Shown here in pieces: positions 45,639-54,266 of a stretch of DNA of 64,000 nucleotides. The translations under genes were made by a program, and so were the position numbers. The notes below the pieces were generated by a model. It saw nothing but the letters and a program-made list of their open reading frames with translations. It was not told the DNA's origin and made no database searches. The stretch spans positions 62,001-126,000 of the forward strand of contig JAIRYJ010000004.1 of assembly GCA_031267825.1 (NCBI GenBank). The letters run 5' to 3'. This stretch comes from Bifidobacteriaceae bacterium. Lineage in GTDB: Bacteria; Actinomycetota; Actinomycetes; Actinomycetales; WQXJ01. How positions within the stretch are numbered: the stretch's first letter is position 1; every line of letters begins with the position of its first letter.

Positions 45639-47183
45639 GTGACTACTCTCCGCGTGATCAATGACACCGTCCGTCAACTTTCCGCCCCGCTGATCCTGAC
45701 CAACGCCAGCCCCGATGCTGGTGCGCCTGATCTGGCCGGCCCCGAACTGCTGGCCAGCTTGGGGTTCAAAGCCAAGCTAGGCGAGCTGGTTCGCCTGCCA
45801 GCCAGCGCCGTCAACGGGCCGTTCGCGGGTCAAGTCCTCGGCCTGGTTGGCCTTGGCCCTGAGCCTGACGCGGCCGCTTGGCGTAACGCTTTCGGTTCAG
45901 CTCTGCGTCAGGTCGGCAAAGCCCTGACGGTTGTTTTGGCTCCAACCTGGCCGCCGGAACAAACCTTCGAAGAAGTCCAGCGGTTGGTCGCGGCCGCCAC
46001 CGAAGGGGCCCTGCTCGGTGCGGACGATGCCGTCGATTTGGTTCTTTGCCTACCGCCTGTTCCAGCCGACCCGGCCGGAGAGCCTGGTTCGGCCGTTTCT
46101 GGTCGAGGTGCCGTGGCACCTGGTTCGACTCCAGGTGTCGGGGCACCTGGATCGGCTGCCCAGCTCCTAACTGGTCTTGAGCCGTTCACCGCTTTGGCCA
46201 GGCGGGCCGAAGTCTTGGCCGAGGCAGTCAAGCAGACCCGTCGTCTGGTCAATCAACCACCCAACCAGCTTTATCCGGAGTCATTGGCTGAGGAAGCGGC
46301 TCAACGCGCCACCGCGGCCGGGTTGACGGTCGCTGTGCTTGGCCAGGAGGCCTTAGCTGAGGGCGGTTTCGGCGGACTGCTTGCTGTTGGTCAAGGTTCG
46401 GTCCGGCCGCCGCGACTGGTGGCGGTGACCTATTCTCCAGCTGATGCCAGGTCGCATGTTGGGCTGGTCGGCAAGGGCATCACATTTGACTCTGGTGGCC
46501 TGTCACTTAAACAACCAGGCCAAATGGCGACCATGAAGAGTGACATGGCTGGCGCCGCGACTGTCCTTGAAACCACATTGGCGGCCGCCCGCCTGGAGTT
46601 GCCAGTTAAAATCAGCGCGTTGCTTTGTCTGGCGGAGAACATGCCGTCAGGTACGGCCGCCCGGCCTTCGGACGTCATAACGCTGAAGGATGGGCAGACC
46701 GTTGAGATCACCAACACTGATGCTGAGGGTCGGCTGGTGCTGGCCGATGGTATCGCGGCCGCCCGCCAAGCCGGGGTTGACCTTGTTATCGACATCGCCA
46801 CGTTGACTGGCGCCCAGGTAATCGCTCTGGGTAACCGGATAGCGGGTGTTATGGGGACATCTGAGCTTAGGGATGGAATCATCCAAGCGGCCAAACGGGC
46901 GGGTGAACCAGCCTGGGCTATGCCTCTGCCGCCGGAACTGGTTGAGGTGTTCAAATCGGATGTGGCGGACTTGACCAACGCCAATCTGTCGGAGCGAGCG
47001 GCCGGGATGCTGTCGGCTGGGGTGTTCCTGCAGCAGTTTGTCGGCCAGACTCCTTGGGCACATATCGATATGGCCGGGCCGGCCTACAACGCTGGCCAAC
47101 CGCACGGCTACACGCCTAAGGGCGGCACTGGTTACGGTGTCGCCACACTGTTGGCTTACCTCGAAGACCTGGCTGCCGCCTAA
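45639..47183 (+). CDS. pepA: Leucyl aminopeptidase (M17)
   Basis: This is a cytosolic hexameric di-metal aminopeptidase of 514 residues. Its catalytic half contains VGKGITFDSGGLSLKQPGQMATMKSDMAGAATV, LLCLAENMPSG and ITNTDAEGRLVLADGI, covering the metal ligands and catalytic Lys/Arg. Residues 135-175 are a Pro/Gly/Ala-rich linker with a short repeat (PGSAVSGRG...APGST). GTG start eight bases after CATAAC, no ribosome-binding site. The downstream convergent gene starts a new block. Confidence 0.93.
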   Translation: MTTLRVINDTVRQLSAPLILTNASPDAGAPDLAGPELLASLGFKAKLGELVRLPASAVNGPFAGQVLGLVGLGPEPDAAAWRNAFGSALRQVGKALTVVLAPTWPPEQTFEEVQRLVAAATEGALLGADDAVDLVLCLPPVPADPAGEPGSAVSGRGAVAPGSTPGVGAPGSAAQLLTGLEPFTALARRAEVLAEAVKQTRRLVNQPPNQLYPESLAEEAAQRATAAGLTVAVLGQEALAEGGFGGLLAVGQGSVRPPRLVAVTYSPADARSHVGLVGKGITFDSGGLSLKQPGQMATMKSDMAGAATVLETTLAAARLELPVKISALLCLAENMPSGTAARPSDVITLKDGQTVEITNTDAEGRLVLADGIAAARQAGVDLVIDIATLTGAQVIALGNRIAGVMGTSELRDGIIQAAKRAGEPAWAMPLPPELVEVFKSDVADLTNANLSERAAGMLSAGVFLQQFVGQTPWAHIDMAGPAYNAGQPHGYTPKGGTGYGVATLLAYLEDLAAA

Positions 47184-47305
47184 CCAGCCACAATCTGGTA
47201 TCTGGAAAGGACTGGTCTGCCAGTAAACCGGCAGGTCACAGGCGTGACGGCGCCGCTGGCGGGTTCGGTTCAGGCCGGTCCCGCCAAGCCGGATCGAATG
47301 GGCGG

Positions 47306-47659
47306 TCAACTATCTTGCTGGCGGGCCCGTTTTTGGGCTTCACGCTGGGCGGCGTTCCAGGCCCGCATGCGTTGCGGGTAACCCGTGAAGTTGACGTCAT
47401 AAACCGGGATGCCCAAGGCGCCGGCCACCGCCCGGGCGGTTCTGGCGTCCGGCACCTTGCGCCTGGTCCATTCACCGGTCGTTGCCACCAGCAGAATGGT
47501 GGTCTGGATTTGATTGTTGGGCGGTTCAATATAAGCCTCGACCCCAACCCGGGTCGTCACGAACCGCGCCAAGTGGTCCATCGTTTCGCGCCGAGCATCA
47601 GGCGGTTCGGGAGCGGCCTGCCCAGTGGGTCGCCGTTTGCCGAAGGGAAACCAACTCAC
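47306..47659 (-). CDS. Conserved small actinobacterial protein, unknown function
   Basis: This 117-residue protein contains the segment RFVTTRVGVEAYIEPPNNQIQTTILLVATTGEWTRRKVPDARTARAVAGALGIPVYDVNFTGYPQRMRAWN, which recurs in Actinobacteria as an uncharacterised family. The overlapping frame 47236-47547 is a shadow. No domain with known activity is visible. It converges on pepA. Confidence 0.75.
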   Translation of the reverse strand: MSWFPFGKRRPTGQAAPEPPDARRETMDHLARFVTTRVGVEAYIEPPNNQIQTTILLVATTGEWTRRKVPDARTARAVAGALGIPVYDVNFTGYPQRMRAWNAAQREAQKRARQQDS

Positions 47660-47741
47660 AAGACCAAAGCCTAACCGACCTCACCCAGTCGGATCGCTTA
47701 TCCATGTCGGCGCCATGGTCAGCTAGTCTGAACAGGCCCAG

Positions 47742-48560
47742 TCAGCCGAGCTCCACCCCAAAATGCTCCGCCACAGCGTCAACCACTCGACGTAAGGCTT
47801 CGCGTCCGCGCGCTGTCAGACCAGCCTCGACCGAGGCCATGGCCAGCGCTGTGATGGTTTGAGGCATCCCAGCCTCATCTTGGGGAGCGGTTTCATCCCC
47901 GGCTGAGGTTTTGGCGAGTTCGCGTTCGGCCACTTCGATGATCGCCACTATTGTCTCGCTGACCAGCGCCTCGACCTCAGCATCTGGGGTTGAATCATCA
48001 ATCGCCCGCGACCTGGCGTCCAGTTCAGCCAGGTATTCGGCTGCCGGATCAGCCGCCAACGCCTCCGCTGAGGCGGCTAGTTGTGACCGCTCTGGTTCTT
48101 CAGCCAAGGCATCCACCAGCTCAACCAAGTCCTTGAACTCGTCGATAGTTGAGGCCGTTGAACCGGCCCGCTGCAACGAGTCCAGGGCCGGAACAAACCT
48201 GGCTGGAACATCCAGGCGACCAACACCCATCATGGCCGCGATCTCTTGCCGCCTGGCCTGAAGCTGTTCGATTTGCCGTTCCAACTCACGGTCGAGTTCT
48301 TCCAGCGCTGAACCAGCCGTCCCGCCAGGCGAATATTCCAGAAGCTCGGCCACCCGGGCCAACGGTAGCCCGGTTCGGACCAACCGCCTGATGCGCAACA
48401 CCAGCAGCACGTCGCTAGGTCCATAGACGCGGTAGCCACCGGCTGTCCGGTCTGGTTCTGGCAGCAGCCCAATCTGGTGGTAGTGCCGCAGCGTCCGAAC
48501 CGTCACGCCGACCAGGTGAGCCATTTGCTGGCTGGTCCATCGCAGCTGTCGCGAGCTCAT
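47742..48560 (-). CDS. MerR family transcriptional regulator
   Basis: This 272-residue regulator has an N-terminal winged helix (WTSQQMAHLVGVTVRTLRHYHQIGLLPEPDRTAGGYRVYGPSDVL) and a coiled-coil (LEELDRELERQIEQLQARRQEI). A long C-terminal domain, probably effector-binding, is mostly helical and acidic. It lies downstream of the MFS exporter on the same strand but has its own strong promoter (48567-48595). It probably controls the exporter in response to a drug-like ligand, as is common for this pairing; the ligand is unknown. Confidence 0.88.
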   Translation of the reverse strand: MSSRQLRWTSQQMAHLVGVTVRTLRHYHQIGLLPEPDRTAGGYRVYGPSDVLLVLRIRRLVRTGLPLARVAELLEYSPGGTAGSALEELDRELERQIEQLQARRQEIAAMMGVGRLDVPARFVPALDSLQRAGSTASTIDEFKDLVELVDALAEEPERSQLAASAEALAADPAAEYLAELDARSRAIDDSTPDAEVEALVSETIVAIIEVAERELAKTSAGDETAPQDEAGMPQTITALAMASVEAGLTARGREALRRVVDAVAEHFGVELG

Positions 48561-48566
48561 TGTTGT

Positions 48567-48595
48567 TTAGTACTCCGTCTGGTTGGCGCGGTCAA
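48567..48595 (-). promoter_or_regulatory. Promoter of the merR-type gene, leaderless
   Basis: On the reverse strand TTGACC (48590-48595) and TACTAA (48567-48572) are 17 bp apart. The ATG at 48560 follows the -10 box after six bases. This is one of the two best sigma-70-type matches in the window. Confidence 0.75.
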
Positions 48596-48610
48596 GGGTC
48601 CCGCTTCTTT

Positions 48611-50035
48611 CTAGTCCGATTCCGTCCGCTCGGCCGGGTCAAGCCGCCGTCTGCCGCTCCGGCCAGGACCGTCTAGGGCGGCACCATCGGGTACGGCCCG
48701 CTCCGGCGCGGCTTCATCCGATTTAACCTCATCCAAAGTGGCCTCGCCTGGCGAAGTTCCACTGGGCGGTGGGGCCAGCCGCCAGGAGCGGGCCGTAACT
48801 GTCAGGACCATGGTGACTGTCACGATCACCGCCAAAGATCCGAGCGTCTCAGGTAGACCCAACTGGTTGATACCGAAGGCCGCCATCAGTGTGGCAAGAG
48901 GTGCGAAGCCCAGCATCAGAGCGGCCTGGTTACCTAGTACCCGGCCACGCAGTGCCGGATCTGGCGAGACCACCGAGACGGTAGCGAACACCGAGCCGAG
49001 CAGCCCGGCGCCAGCGCCCATCGCTGTCATGGCACCAAGTAGCCAACCAAAGTCCGGTAGAACGGCCAGTAACCAGACTCCAGCCACAAAAAGCGCCCCG
49101 CCGAGAAGACCAAAGCCGCGCGCCCGCCAACGGCGGGCGGCTGTTCCGTAGACAGCCGCACCGATCGCCACGCCAACCGCCATGAGCGCTAGTGTCACCC
49201 CAACGCGGCCGGGTTTGCCCGCCTCCAGCAGCAGGTAAGGCAGTGCCAGGCCCTGTGTAATGGCGACCGCGCAAGCCATCACCAAACTGGTCAAGCTAAC
49301 CAAACGGACCAGTGGCTGGTCCTTGAAAAGGTGGCGTACACCATCGGCCAGTTCGCGCCAGGGGTGAAGATCGGCTGGCTGCCCACCCGTCGCGATACTG
49401 GGCGAGGTCGGCGAGACGGCCCCGCCCTGGCTTGTCCCGCTGCCCGACGCGCCATCAGCCCCGACCCGGCCAACAGTGCGCGGTAAAGTCCAGCCCAACA
49501 AGGCCGCCAAGGCGGACAGCCCGGCCGTCGTCCAAAGCGCGGCGTTCTGGATACCCCAACCGATCATCAAACAGGCCACGGCCGGACCAACCATGATGGC
49601 GGCCGAGGACAAACCTGAACGCACCGCGACGACCCGTTCAATCGCTACACCGGAATGTTCAGCCAGGCGCGGCGCCATGGCTTCGCGCGCTGTCATGGCT
49701 GGCATGTCGCCAACGGCTGACAGGCAACCAAACACTATGAACCAAGTCAGATTCAACCCTGAGGTGGCATGAACCAGAGCCAGTCCACCAATCGACGCGG
49801 CTGAGGCCAGATCGCCAACCACCGCCACCGACCGCCGGTTGAGGCGGTCCAATGCGACCCCACCAGCGGCGGCCGCCACAAACTGCGGCAGGCCGGTGGC
49901 TAAGGCCAGCCAGCCGGCTGATAAAACCGATCCGGTGGTTTGCAGCACAAGTAGCGGCAAAACCACCGCAGTCAAAGAGTTTCCCAGGTCAGACAGCAGT
50001 GATGAGCCCTGATAGGCCAGAAATGATCGTCTCAT
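48611..50035 (-). CDS. MFS transporter
   Basis: This major facilitator superfamily protein has about 474 residues, 12 predicted helices and a Pro/Glu-rich C-terminal tail. It begins RRSFLAYQGSSLLSDLGNSLTAVVLPLLVLQTTGS, typical of the macrolide/multidrug efflux group. The conserved loop LDRLNRRSVAVVGDL follows helix 2. The ATG at 50035 is preferred to a TTG at 50047. It lies 50 bp before the merR-type gene. Confidence 0.85.
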   Translation of the reverse strand: MRRSFLAYQGSSLLSDLGNSLTAVVLPLLVLQTTGSVLSAGWLALATGLPQFVAAAAGGVALDRLNRRSVAVVGDLASAASIGGLALVHATSGLNLTWFIVFGCLSAVGDMPAMTAREAMAPRLAEHSGVAIERVVAVRSGLSSAAIMVGPAVACLMIGWGIQNAALWTTAGLSALAALLGWTLPRTVGRVGADGASGSGTSQGGAVSPTSPSIATGGQPADLHPWRELADGVRHLFKDQPLVRLVSLTSLVMACAVAITQGLALPYLLLEAGKPGRVGVTLALMAVGVAIGAAVYGTAARRWRARGFGLLGGALFVAGVWLLAVLPDFGWLLGAMTAMGAGAGLLGSVFATVSVVSPDPALRGRVLGNQAALMLGFAPLATLMAAFGINQLGLPETLGSLAVIVTVTMVLTVTARSWRLAPPPSGTSPGEATLDEVKSDEAAPERAVPDGAALDGPGRSGRRRLDPAERTESD

Positions 50036-50052
50036 ACGGCCAGTCAAGACTA

Positions 50053-50072
50053 TGACGTAACGTCAGGGTCAA
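50053..50072 (-). promoter_or_regulatory. Dyad TGACGTTACGTCA beside a TTGACC box upstream of the MFS gene
   Basis: A perfect 6-1-6 palindrome (50053-50065) lies next to TTGACC (50067-50072, reverse strand). The arrangement, a dyad just inside the -35 box, resembles MerR-controlled promoters, but I cannot place a convincing -10 box. It is the likely target of the adjacent regulator. Confidence 0.5.
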
Positions 50073-50273
50073 GCCTGTGGCGGAACTTTCTTCTGAACAT
50101 TTCCGGTCCCAAGCCGATCACCAAGTGGCCCAGCCGCTCGCCGGCCATGCGAAGATGGATGAATCGAAACGGTGTCCCCAACGGCTTGTTCTAAAGGCCA
50201 GTGGCGCGCCGCGAGTTGGCTTGACGCGATGGCGGCCAAGACAGCGCACCTAACCGGGAAGGGTACCTAAACA

Positions 50274-51653
50274 GTGGTTGAATCAGTGCGATACGACATG
50301 GTGGTCCTTGGAGCGGGCAGCGGCGGTTACGCCGCCGCCTTGCGTGGCGCCCAGCTTGGGCTCCAGGTTGCCTTGATTGAGACCGACAAAGTTGGTGGAA
50401 CCTGTCTGCATCGCGGCTGTATCCCGGCTAAGGCTCTCCTGCATTCAGCTGAAATAGCCGATCAGGTCCGCCAAGCGGGCCGGTTTGGGATTGACGCGAC
50501 CCTTGGCGCGATCAGCCTGACTGACGTTAACGCGTTCAAACAAAGCGTCGTTGACCGCCTTTACAAAGGTTTGCAGGGCCTCATTTCCGGCCGTGGAGTG
50601 AACCTAGTCAGCGGCCTGGGACGGGTGGTTTCGGCTCATCAGGTGCAGGTTGGCTCAAATCTGGTCGAAGGCCGTGAACTGGTTCTGGCGACCGGTTCCT
50701 ACGCCCGCTCGTTGCCAGGTTTAGCTGTCCAGGGCCGGGTTTTGACGTCAGATCAGGCGCTGCGCCTAGATGCCGTCCCAGCCAACCCGATCATCTTGGG
50801 TGGCGGTGTGATCGGTCTGGAGTTCGCCTCGATGTGGGCTTCCTTCGGCGCCAAAGTGACGATTATTGAAGCGCTTGAACACCTCGCCCCGAATGAGGAT
50901 CTGGCTGTCTCCAAGCTGTTGGAGCGTGCCTTCAAACGGCGCGGCATCAACTATCAGCTCGGTGTCAAGGTCCGTGACGTCACCCAGGACCATGACACCG
51001 TGACCGTCCGCCTCCAGGATGGCACTGAACTATCAGGTGATGCCTTGCTGGTGGCTGTCGGCCGGGGACCTAATACGGCTGGCGTCGGTTTCGAGGAGAT
51101 TGGCGTCGCGATGGATCGCGGGTTCGTTCTGACGGATGAACAATTGCGCACCAATGTGCCTCATGTTTGGGCGGCCGGAGACATTGTGCCCGGCCCGCAA
51201 CTAGCCCATCGCGGCTTCGCTCACGGCATCGCGGTGGCCGAACGGATCGCTGGGCTTGACCCGCCGCCACTAGTTGAGTCAGGTATTCCGCGGGTGACTT
51301 ACTGTGAACCTGAGATCACTTCAGTTGGCTTGACCGAGGCGGCCGCCAAGGCGGCTCACGGCGTTGACGCGATTGAAACCGCCGAATACAACCTGGCCGG
51401 CAACGGCAAGAGCCAAGTCCTCGGCACCCAAGGTTTCGTCAAACTGGTCCGCCTGGTTGGCGGCCCCGTTTTAGGTGTCCATTTGATTGGCTCACGTGTC
51501 AGCGAATTAGCTGGCGAAGCCCAGTTGATTGTCAATTGGGAGGCCTACCCGGAGGATGTGGCCGGGCTAATCCACGCCCATCCAACCCAAGATGAGGCCA
51601 TCGGCGAGGCTTTCCTCGCCCTGGCTGGTAAACCATTGCACGCCCACGCCTAA
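50274..51653 (+). CDS. lpdA: Dihydrolipoamide dehydrogenase (E3)
   Basis: This FAD enzyme reoxidises dihydrolipoyl groups of 2-oxoacid dehydrogenase or glycine cleavage complexes. It has 459 residues, with FAD motif VVLGAGSGGYAAAL, redox-active disulfide GGTCLHRGCIPAK, NAD motif ILGGGVIGLEFASMW and the C-terminal HAHPTQDEAIGEA active-site region. All catalytic residues look intact, in contrast with the neighbouring E2. GTG start; the E2 gene follows after 13 bp. Confidence 0.95.
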   Translation: MVESVRYDMVVLGAGSGGYAAALRGAQLGLQVALIETDKVGGTCLHRGCIPAKALLHSAEIADQVRQAGRFGIDATLGAISLTDVNAFKQSVVDRLYKGLQGLISGRGVNLVSGLGRVVSAHQVQVGSNLVEGRELVLATGSYARSLPGLAVQGRVLTSDQALRLDAVPANPIILGGGVIGLEFASMWASFGAKVTIIEALEHLAPNEDLAVSKLLERAFKRRGINYQLGVKVRDVTQDHDTVTVRLQDGTELSGDALLVAVGRGPNTAGVGFEEIGVAMDRGFVLTDEQLRTNVPHVWAAGDIVPGPQLAHRGFAHGIAVAERIAGLDPPPLVESGIPRVTYCEPEITSVGLTEAAAKAAHGVDAIETAEYNLAGNGKSQVLGTQGFVKLVRLVGGPVLGVHLIGSRVSELAGEAQLIVNWEAYPEDVAGLIHAHPTQDEAIGEAFLALAGKPLHAHA

Positions 51654-51666
51654 GAAAGAGACCGCA

Positions 51667-53136
51667 ATGTTGCAGGAAGTCCTCATGCCCGCCCTCGGTG
51701 AGTCAGTTACTGAAGGCACCGTTAGCGCCTGGCTGAAACAGGTTGGCCAGACTGTCGCCCTGGATGAACCGCTGCTTGAGATCTCGACTGACAAAGTCGA
51801 CACCGAGTTGCCGTCTCCGGCGGCCGGTGTTGTGCTGCGGATTTTGGCGCAGGTTGATGATGTTGTCACAGTCGGCCAGGTGCTGGCGGTGATTGGTCAG
51901 CCAAGTGAGGTTCCGGAAGCTGACCAGGGGCCCGCCGTCCCACCGGCCGATACTCCCCCGCCTTCGGTCGCTTCACCATTCCATTTGTCCGATGCCGTCC
52001 CCCCGGCCGCCCGGCCCGAACCCAGCCCGGCTGCCCCCGAACCCAGCCCAGCTGCCCCTCAACCCGGCCTGGCGGCGGCTGAACCCGGTCCGGTTACAAC
52101 CGGTCCCAGCCTGGTTTCCAGTCAGCCCAGCTCGGCTGCCCCCGAACCCAGCCTGGCGGCGGCTGAGCCGTTCATTCGGCCGATCGTTCCGCTACCCGCG
52201 CCACCGGCTATACCAGCTACTCTCCCAGCCACAGCGCCCGCCGTGGTGCTGCCGGAAGCTGGCAGGACGGCATCGTCCACACCGTACACCACGCCAATAG
52301 TCCGTAAACTGGCCGCCGAACACGGCGTTGACCTGGCAACCGTCACCGGGTCAGGGGTTGGTGGGAGGATCCGGCGGGAGGACGTCTTAGCGGCCGTGCC
52401 ACCACCCGCCCCCGCCCCACCAACGATTCCCGCACCCGTGGGAACCGGTGACCGCCTGCCCCGGCTGCGCGCCATCATCGCTCAACGCGAACCGCATGAC
52501 GTTTTCCGCCCAACCCAACTCACCTCGGTGGCTGAAGTTGACGTGACTGAGGTGGTACGGCTGACCGAACGCGGCCAGCGGGCCTTCCTTGAACGCGATG
52601 GGATCGCGCTGGAATATGATCCTTTCTTCGCTCTGGCGACAGTCGAAGCCCTCAAGGCCAACCCGGTTTTCAACGCCGCCATCAGTCAGGGTGATGTGAC
52701 CTATTACGGCGAGGAAAACCTTGGCGTGACAGTGTTCACACCATCTGGCCCGCTTGTGCCAGTCATTCCAGACGCGGGCTCACTCGGACTAGTTGGTTTG
52801 GCCCGGGCGATCGCCGGTGTCAAGGCCCGGGCATCGGCTGGCGCCCTGCTGCCAGCCGATCTAGCCGCCGGCACCTTCACCATGACGGCGCCAGCCGGGC
52901 CTGATCTGATGCTTGATTTCCCGATCATTGAGGTGCCTCAAGTGGCGGTCTTGTCGGTTGGGGCGGTCACATGTCGGCCGGTTGTACTTGGCGAAGGTAT
53001 CGCCGTGCGATCCACCAGCTATTTAGCCCTGTCATACGATTCGAGGCTGATCACGCCATCGGACGCGGCCCACTTCTTGTCCACCATCAAGGCCCGCCTT
53101 GAACCGGGTGACTTCAGCGCACAACTCGGCCTGTAG
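51667..53136 (+). CDS. 2-oxoacid dehydrogenase E2 homologue with altered active site
   Basis: This 489-residue protein has an N-terminal lipoyl domain (GESVTEGTVSAWL; lipoyl Lys K43 in STDKVDTE) and a long Pro/Ala linker with EPSPAAP repeats. An E3-binding domain follows at about 205-243 (TPIVRKLAAEHGVDLATVTGSGVGGRIRREDVLAA), then an acyltransferase domain. The catalytic motif normally H-x-x-x-D-G reads S459-R-L-I-T463-P464, so both the His and the Asp are missing, although the surrounding fold (TFTMTAP, FPIIEVPQVAVLSVGAV, LSYDS) is kept. ATG 51667 is the start; a longer frame begins inside lpdA. lipA and lipB, usually next in Actinobacteria, are absent here. Confidence 0.88.
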   Translation: MLQEVLMPALGESVTEGTVSAWLKQVGQTVALDEPLLEISTDKVDTELPSPAAGVVLRILAQVDDVVTVGQVLAVIGQPSEVPEADQGPAVPPADTPPPSVASPFHLSDAVPPAARPEPSPAAPEPSPAAPQPGLAAAEPGPVTTGPSLVSSQPSSAAPEPSLAAAEPFIRPIVPLPAPPAIPATLPATAPAVVLPEAGRTASSTPYTTPIVRKLAAEHGVDLATVTGSGVGGRIRREDVLAAVPPPAPAPPTIPAPVGTGDRLPRLRAIIAQREPHDVFRPTQLTSVAEVDVTEVVRLTERGQRAFLERDGIALEYDPFFALATVEALKANPVFNAAISQGDVTYYGEENLGVTVFTPSGPLVPVIPDAGSLGLVGLARAIAGVKARASAGALLPADLAAGTFTMTAPAGPDLMLDFPIIEVPQVAVLSVGAVTCRPVVLGEGIAVRSTSYLALSYDSRLITPSDAAHFLSTIKARLEPGDFSAQLGL

Positions 53137-53174
53137 GCGGCGGACCGCTAAACCGGCCGTTAAGATGGTTGATC

Positions 53175-53954
53175 GTGGCATCAAAGAACCAGTCAACTGA
53201 CCCTTGGGCCGAACCGGCCCCAACCGGCCGGGCGGCCAAACGGGAAGCTAAACGCGAAGCTAAAGCCGCCAAAGAAAAGAAGGACCGGTGGTACAAGCAA
53301 ATCGCCCAGGTCTACAAACTAGTCGTCAAGGAACAGCCATTGATTTGGCTCTGGTTGTTGCTGATCTTCCTCGGTGTGGTTGGCGCGGCTGTCTTGTTCG
53401 GCACCTTCGTTTGGCGTAACCACGCCATCTATATGGCCGTATTAGCGCTGCCCATCGGTGCTCTAGGGGCCGCCTTCTTCCTCATGCGGCGGGCTGAAAC
53501 AACCGCTTATGCTCGGGTTGAAAACCGGCCAGGGGCCACCGCCAGTGCGCTCGGCACTATCCGCCGTGGTTGGACAATCCCTGAGGAGCCGATCGCGATG
53601 GATCCACGCACCATGGAAATGGTTTTCCGGGCGGTTGGCCGTCCCGGCATAGTGCTGATTGGGGAAGGTAACCCGAACAAACTGCGCGGCATGATGAAGA
53701 AGGAACATCAGCGTTTGGCGCGGGTCGCTCCGGGAGTGGCCATCACAGAGTTGGTTGTCGGACGCGGTCAAGGTCAAGTGCCCTTACCGAAACTGGTCCG
53801 CAAGATGCGCCGCCTCCGCCCGCGGCTAAACAAGGCGGCACTAGCTGAAGTTAACCGCCGCTTGCAATCAATCGGTGGGATGAAGCTACCTGTGCCGAAA
53901 GGTATTGACCCGATGCGGGCACGTCCTGACCGCAAAGCTCTGCGCGGCCGCTAG
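53175..53954 (+). CDS. DUF4191 family membrane protein
   Basis: This 259-residue protein begins with a basic helical segment (RAAKREAKREAKAAKEKKDRW), then two membrane helices (LIWLWLLLIFLGVVGAAVLFGTF and AIYMAVLALPIGALGAAFFL). A conserved soluble domain (MVFRAVGRPGIVLIGEG, KKEHQRLARVAPGVAI) follows. The function is unknown; in Actinobacteria it normally lies beside lipA. GTG 53175 lies eight bases after TAAGAT, a leaderless-type start. The last third of its 3' region is duplicated downstream. Confidence 0.88.
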   Translation: MASKNQSTDPWAEPAPTGRAAKREAKREAKAAKEKKDRWYKQIAQVYKLVVKEQPLIWLWLLLIFLGVVGAAVLFGTFVWRNHAIYMAVLALPIGALGAAFFLMRRAETTAYARVENRPGATASALGTIRRGWTIPEEPIAMDPRTMEMVFRAVGRPGIVLIGEGNPNKLRGMMKKEHQRLARVAPGVAITELVVGRGQGQVPLPKLVRKMRRLRPRLNKAALAEVNRRLQSIGGMKLPVPKGIDPMRARPDRKALRGR

Positions 53955-54060
53955 AGGATAACCACCGCACGCGATCAATCGGCGGGATGAGGCCGCCGGT
54001 GCCGAAGGGTATTGACCCGATGCGGGAACGTCCCGACCGTAAAAGCTCCGCCCAGCCGTT
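53850..54060. repeat. 107-bp tandem duplication of the DUF4191 gene's 3' end
   Basis: From about 53850 the final 34 codons plus stop recur at an offset of 107 bp (TAACCGCCGC to TAACCACCGC; ATCAATCGGTGGGATGA to ATCAATCGGCGGGATGA; GGTATTGACCCGATGCGGG exact). The second copy has point changes and a one-base insertion near 54040, so it is a non-coding remnant. It fills most of the first half of the 312-bp gap 53955-54266. Confidence 0.93.
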
Positions 54061-54164
54061 AAGGCCCGTAGAGGCGTTTGGGCGGCCTGCCGCGGCGGGC
54101 CCCAAAACGTCCAGCGAACTCGCTATCTCAAGCGAAGCTGATTGACCGCCAAGATGGGCGAATA

Positions 54165-54208
54165 GTCTTTCGAGCCGGTCAGGCGACTGCCTGACCGGCT
54201 CGAAAGAC
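54165..54208. terminator. 20-bp perfect hairpin, bidirectional terminator
   Basis: GTCTTTCGAGCCGGTCAGGC and GCCTGACCGGCTCGAAAGAC pair perfectly across a GACT loop, between the convergent DUF4191 and YbjN-like genes. Confidence 0.88.
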
Positions 54209-54220
54209 GGACGGCCAGTC

Positions 54221-54258
54221 TTTGGACTTGGTCAGGTCATGGCCTGACCAACTCCAAA
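54221..54258. terminator. Second, related hairpin
   Basis: TTTGGACTTGGTCAGG and CCTGACCAACTCCAAA form a 16-bp stem with one mismatch and a 6-nt loop. It resembles the hairpin at 54165 with compensating changes, and lies 8 bp beyond the stop codon of the reverse-strand gene. Confidence 0.8.
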
Positions 54259-54266
54259 ACGGACGA

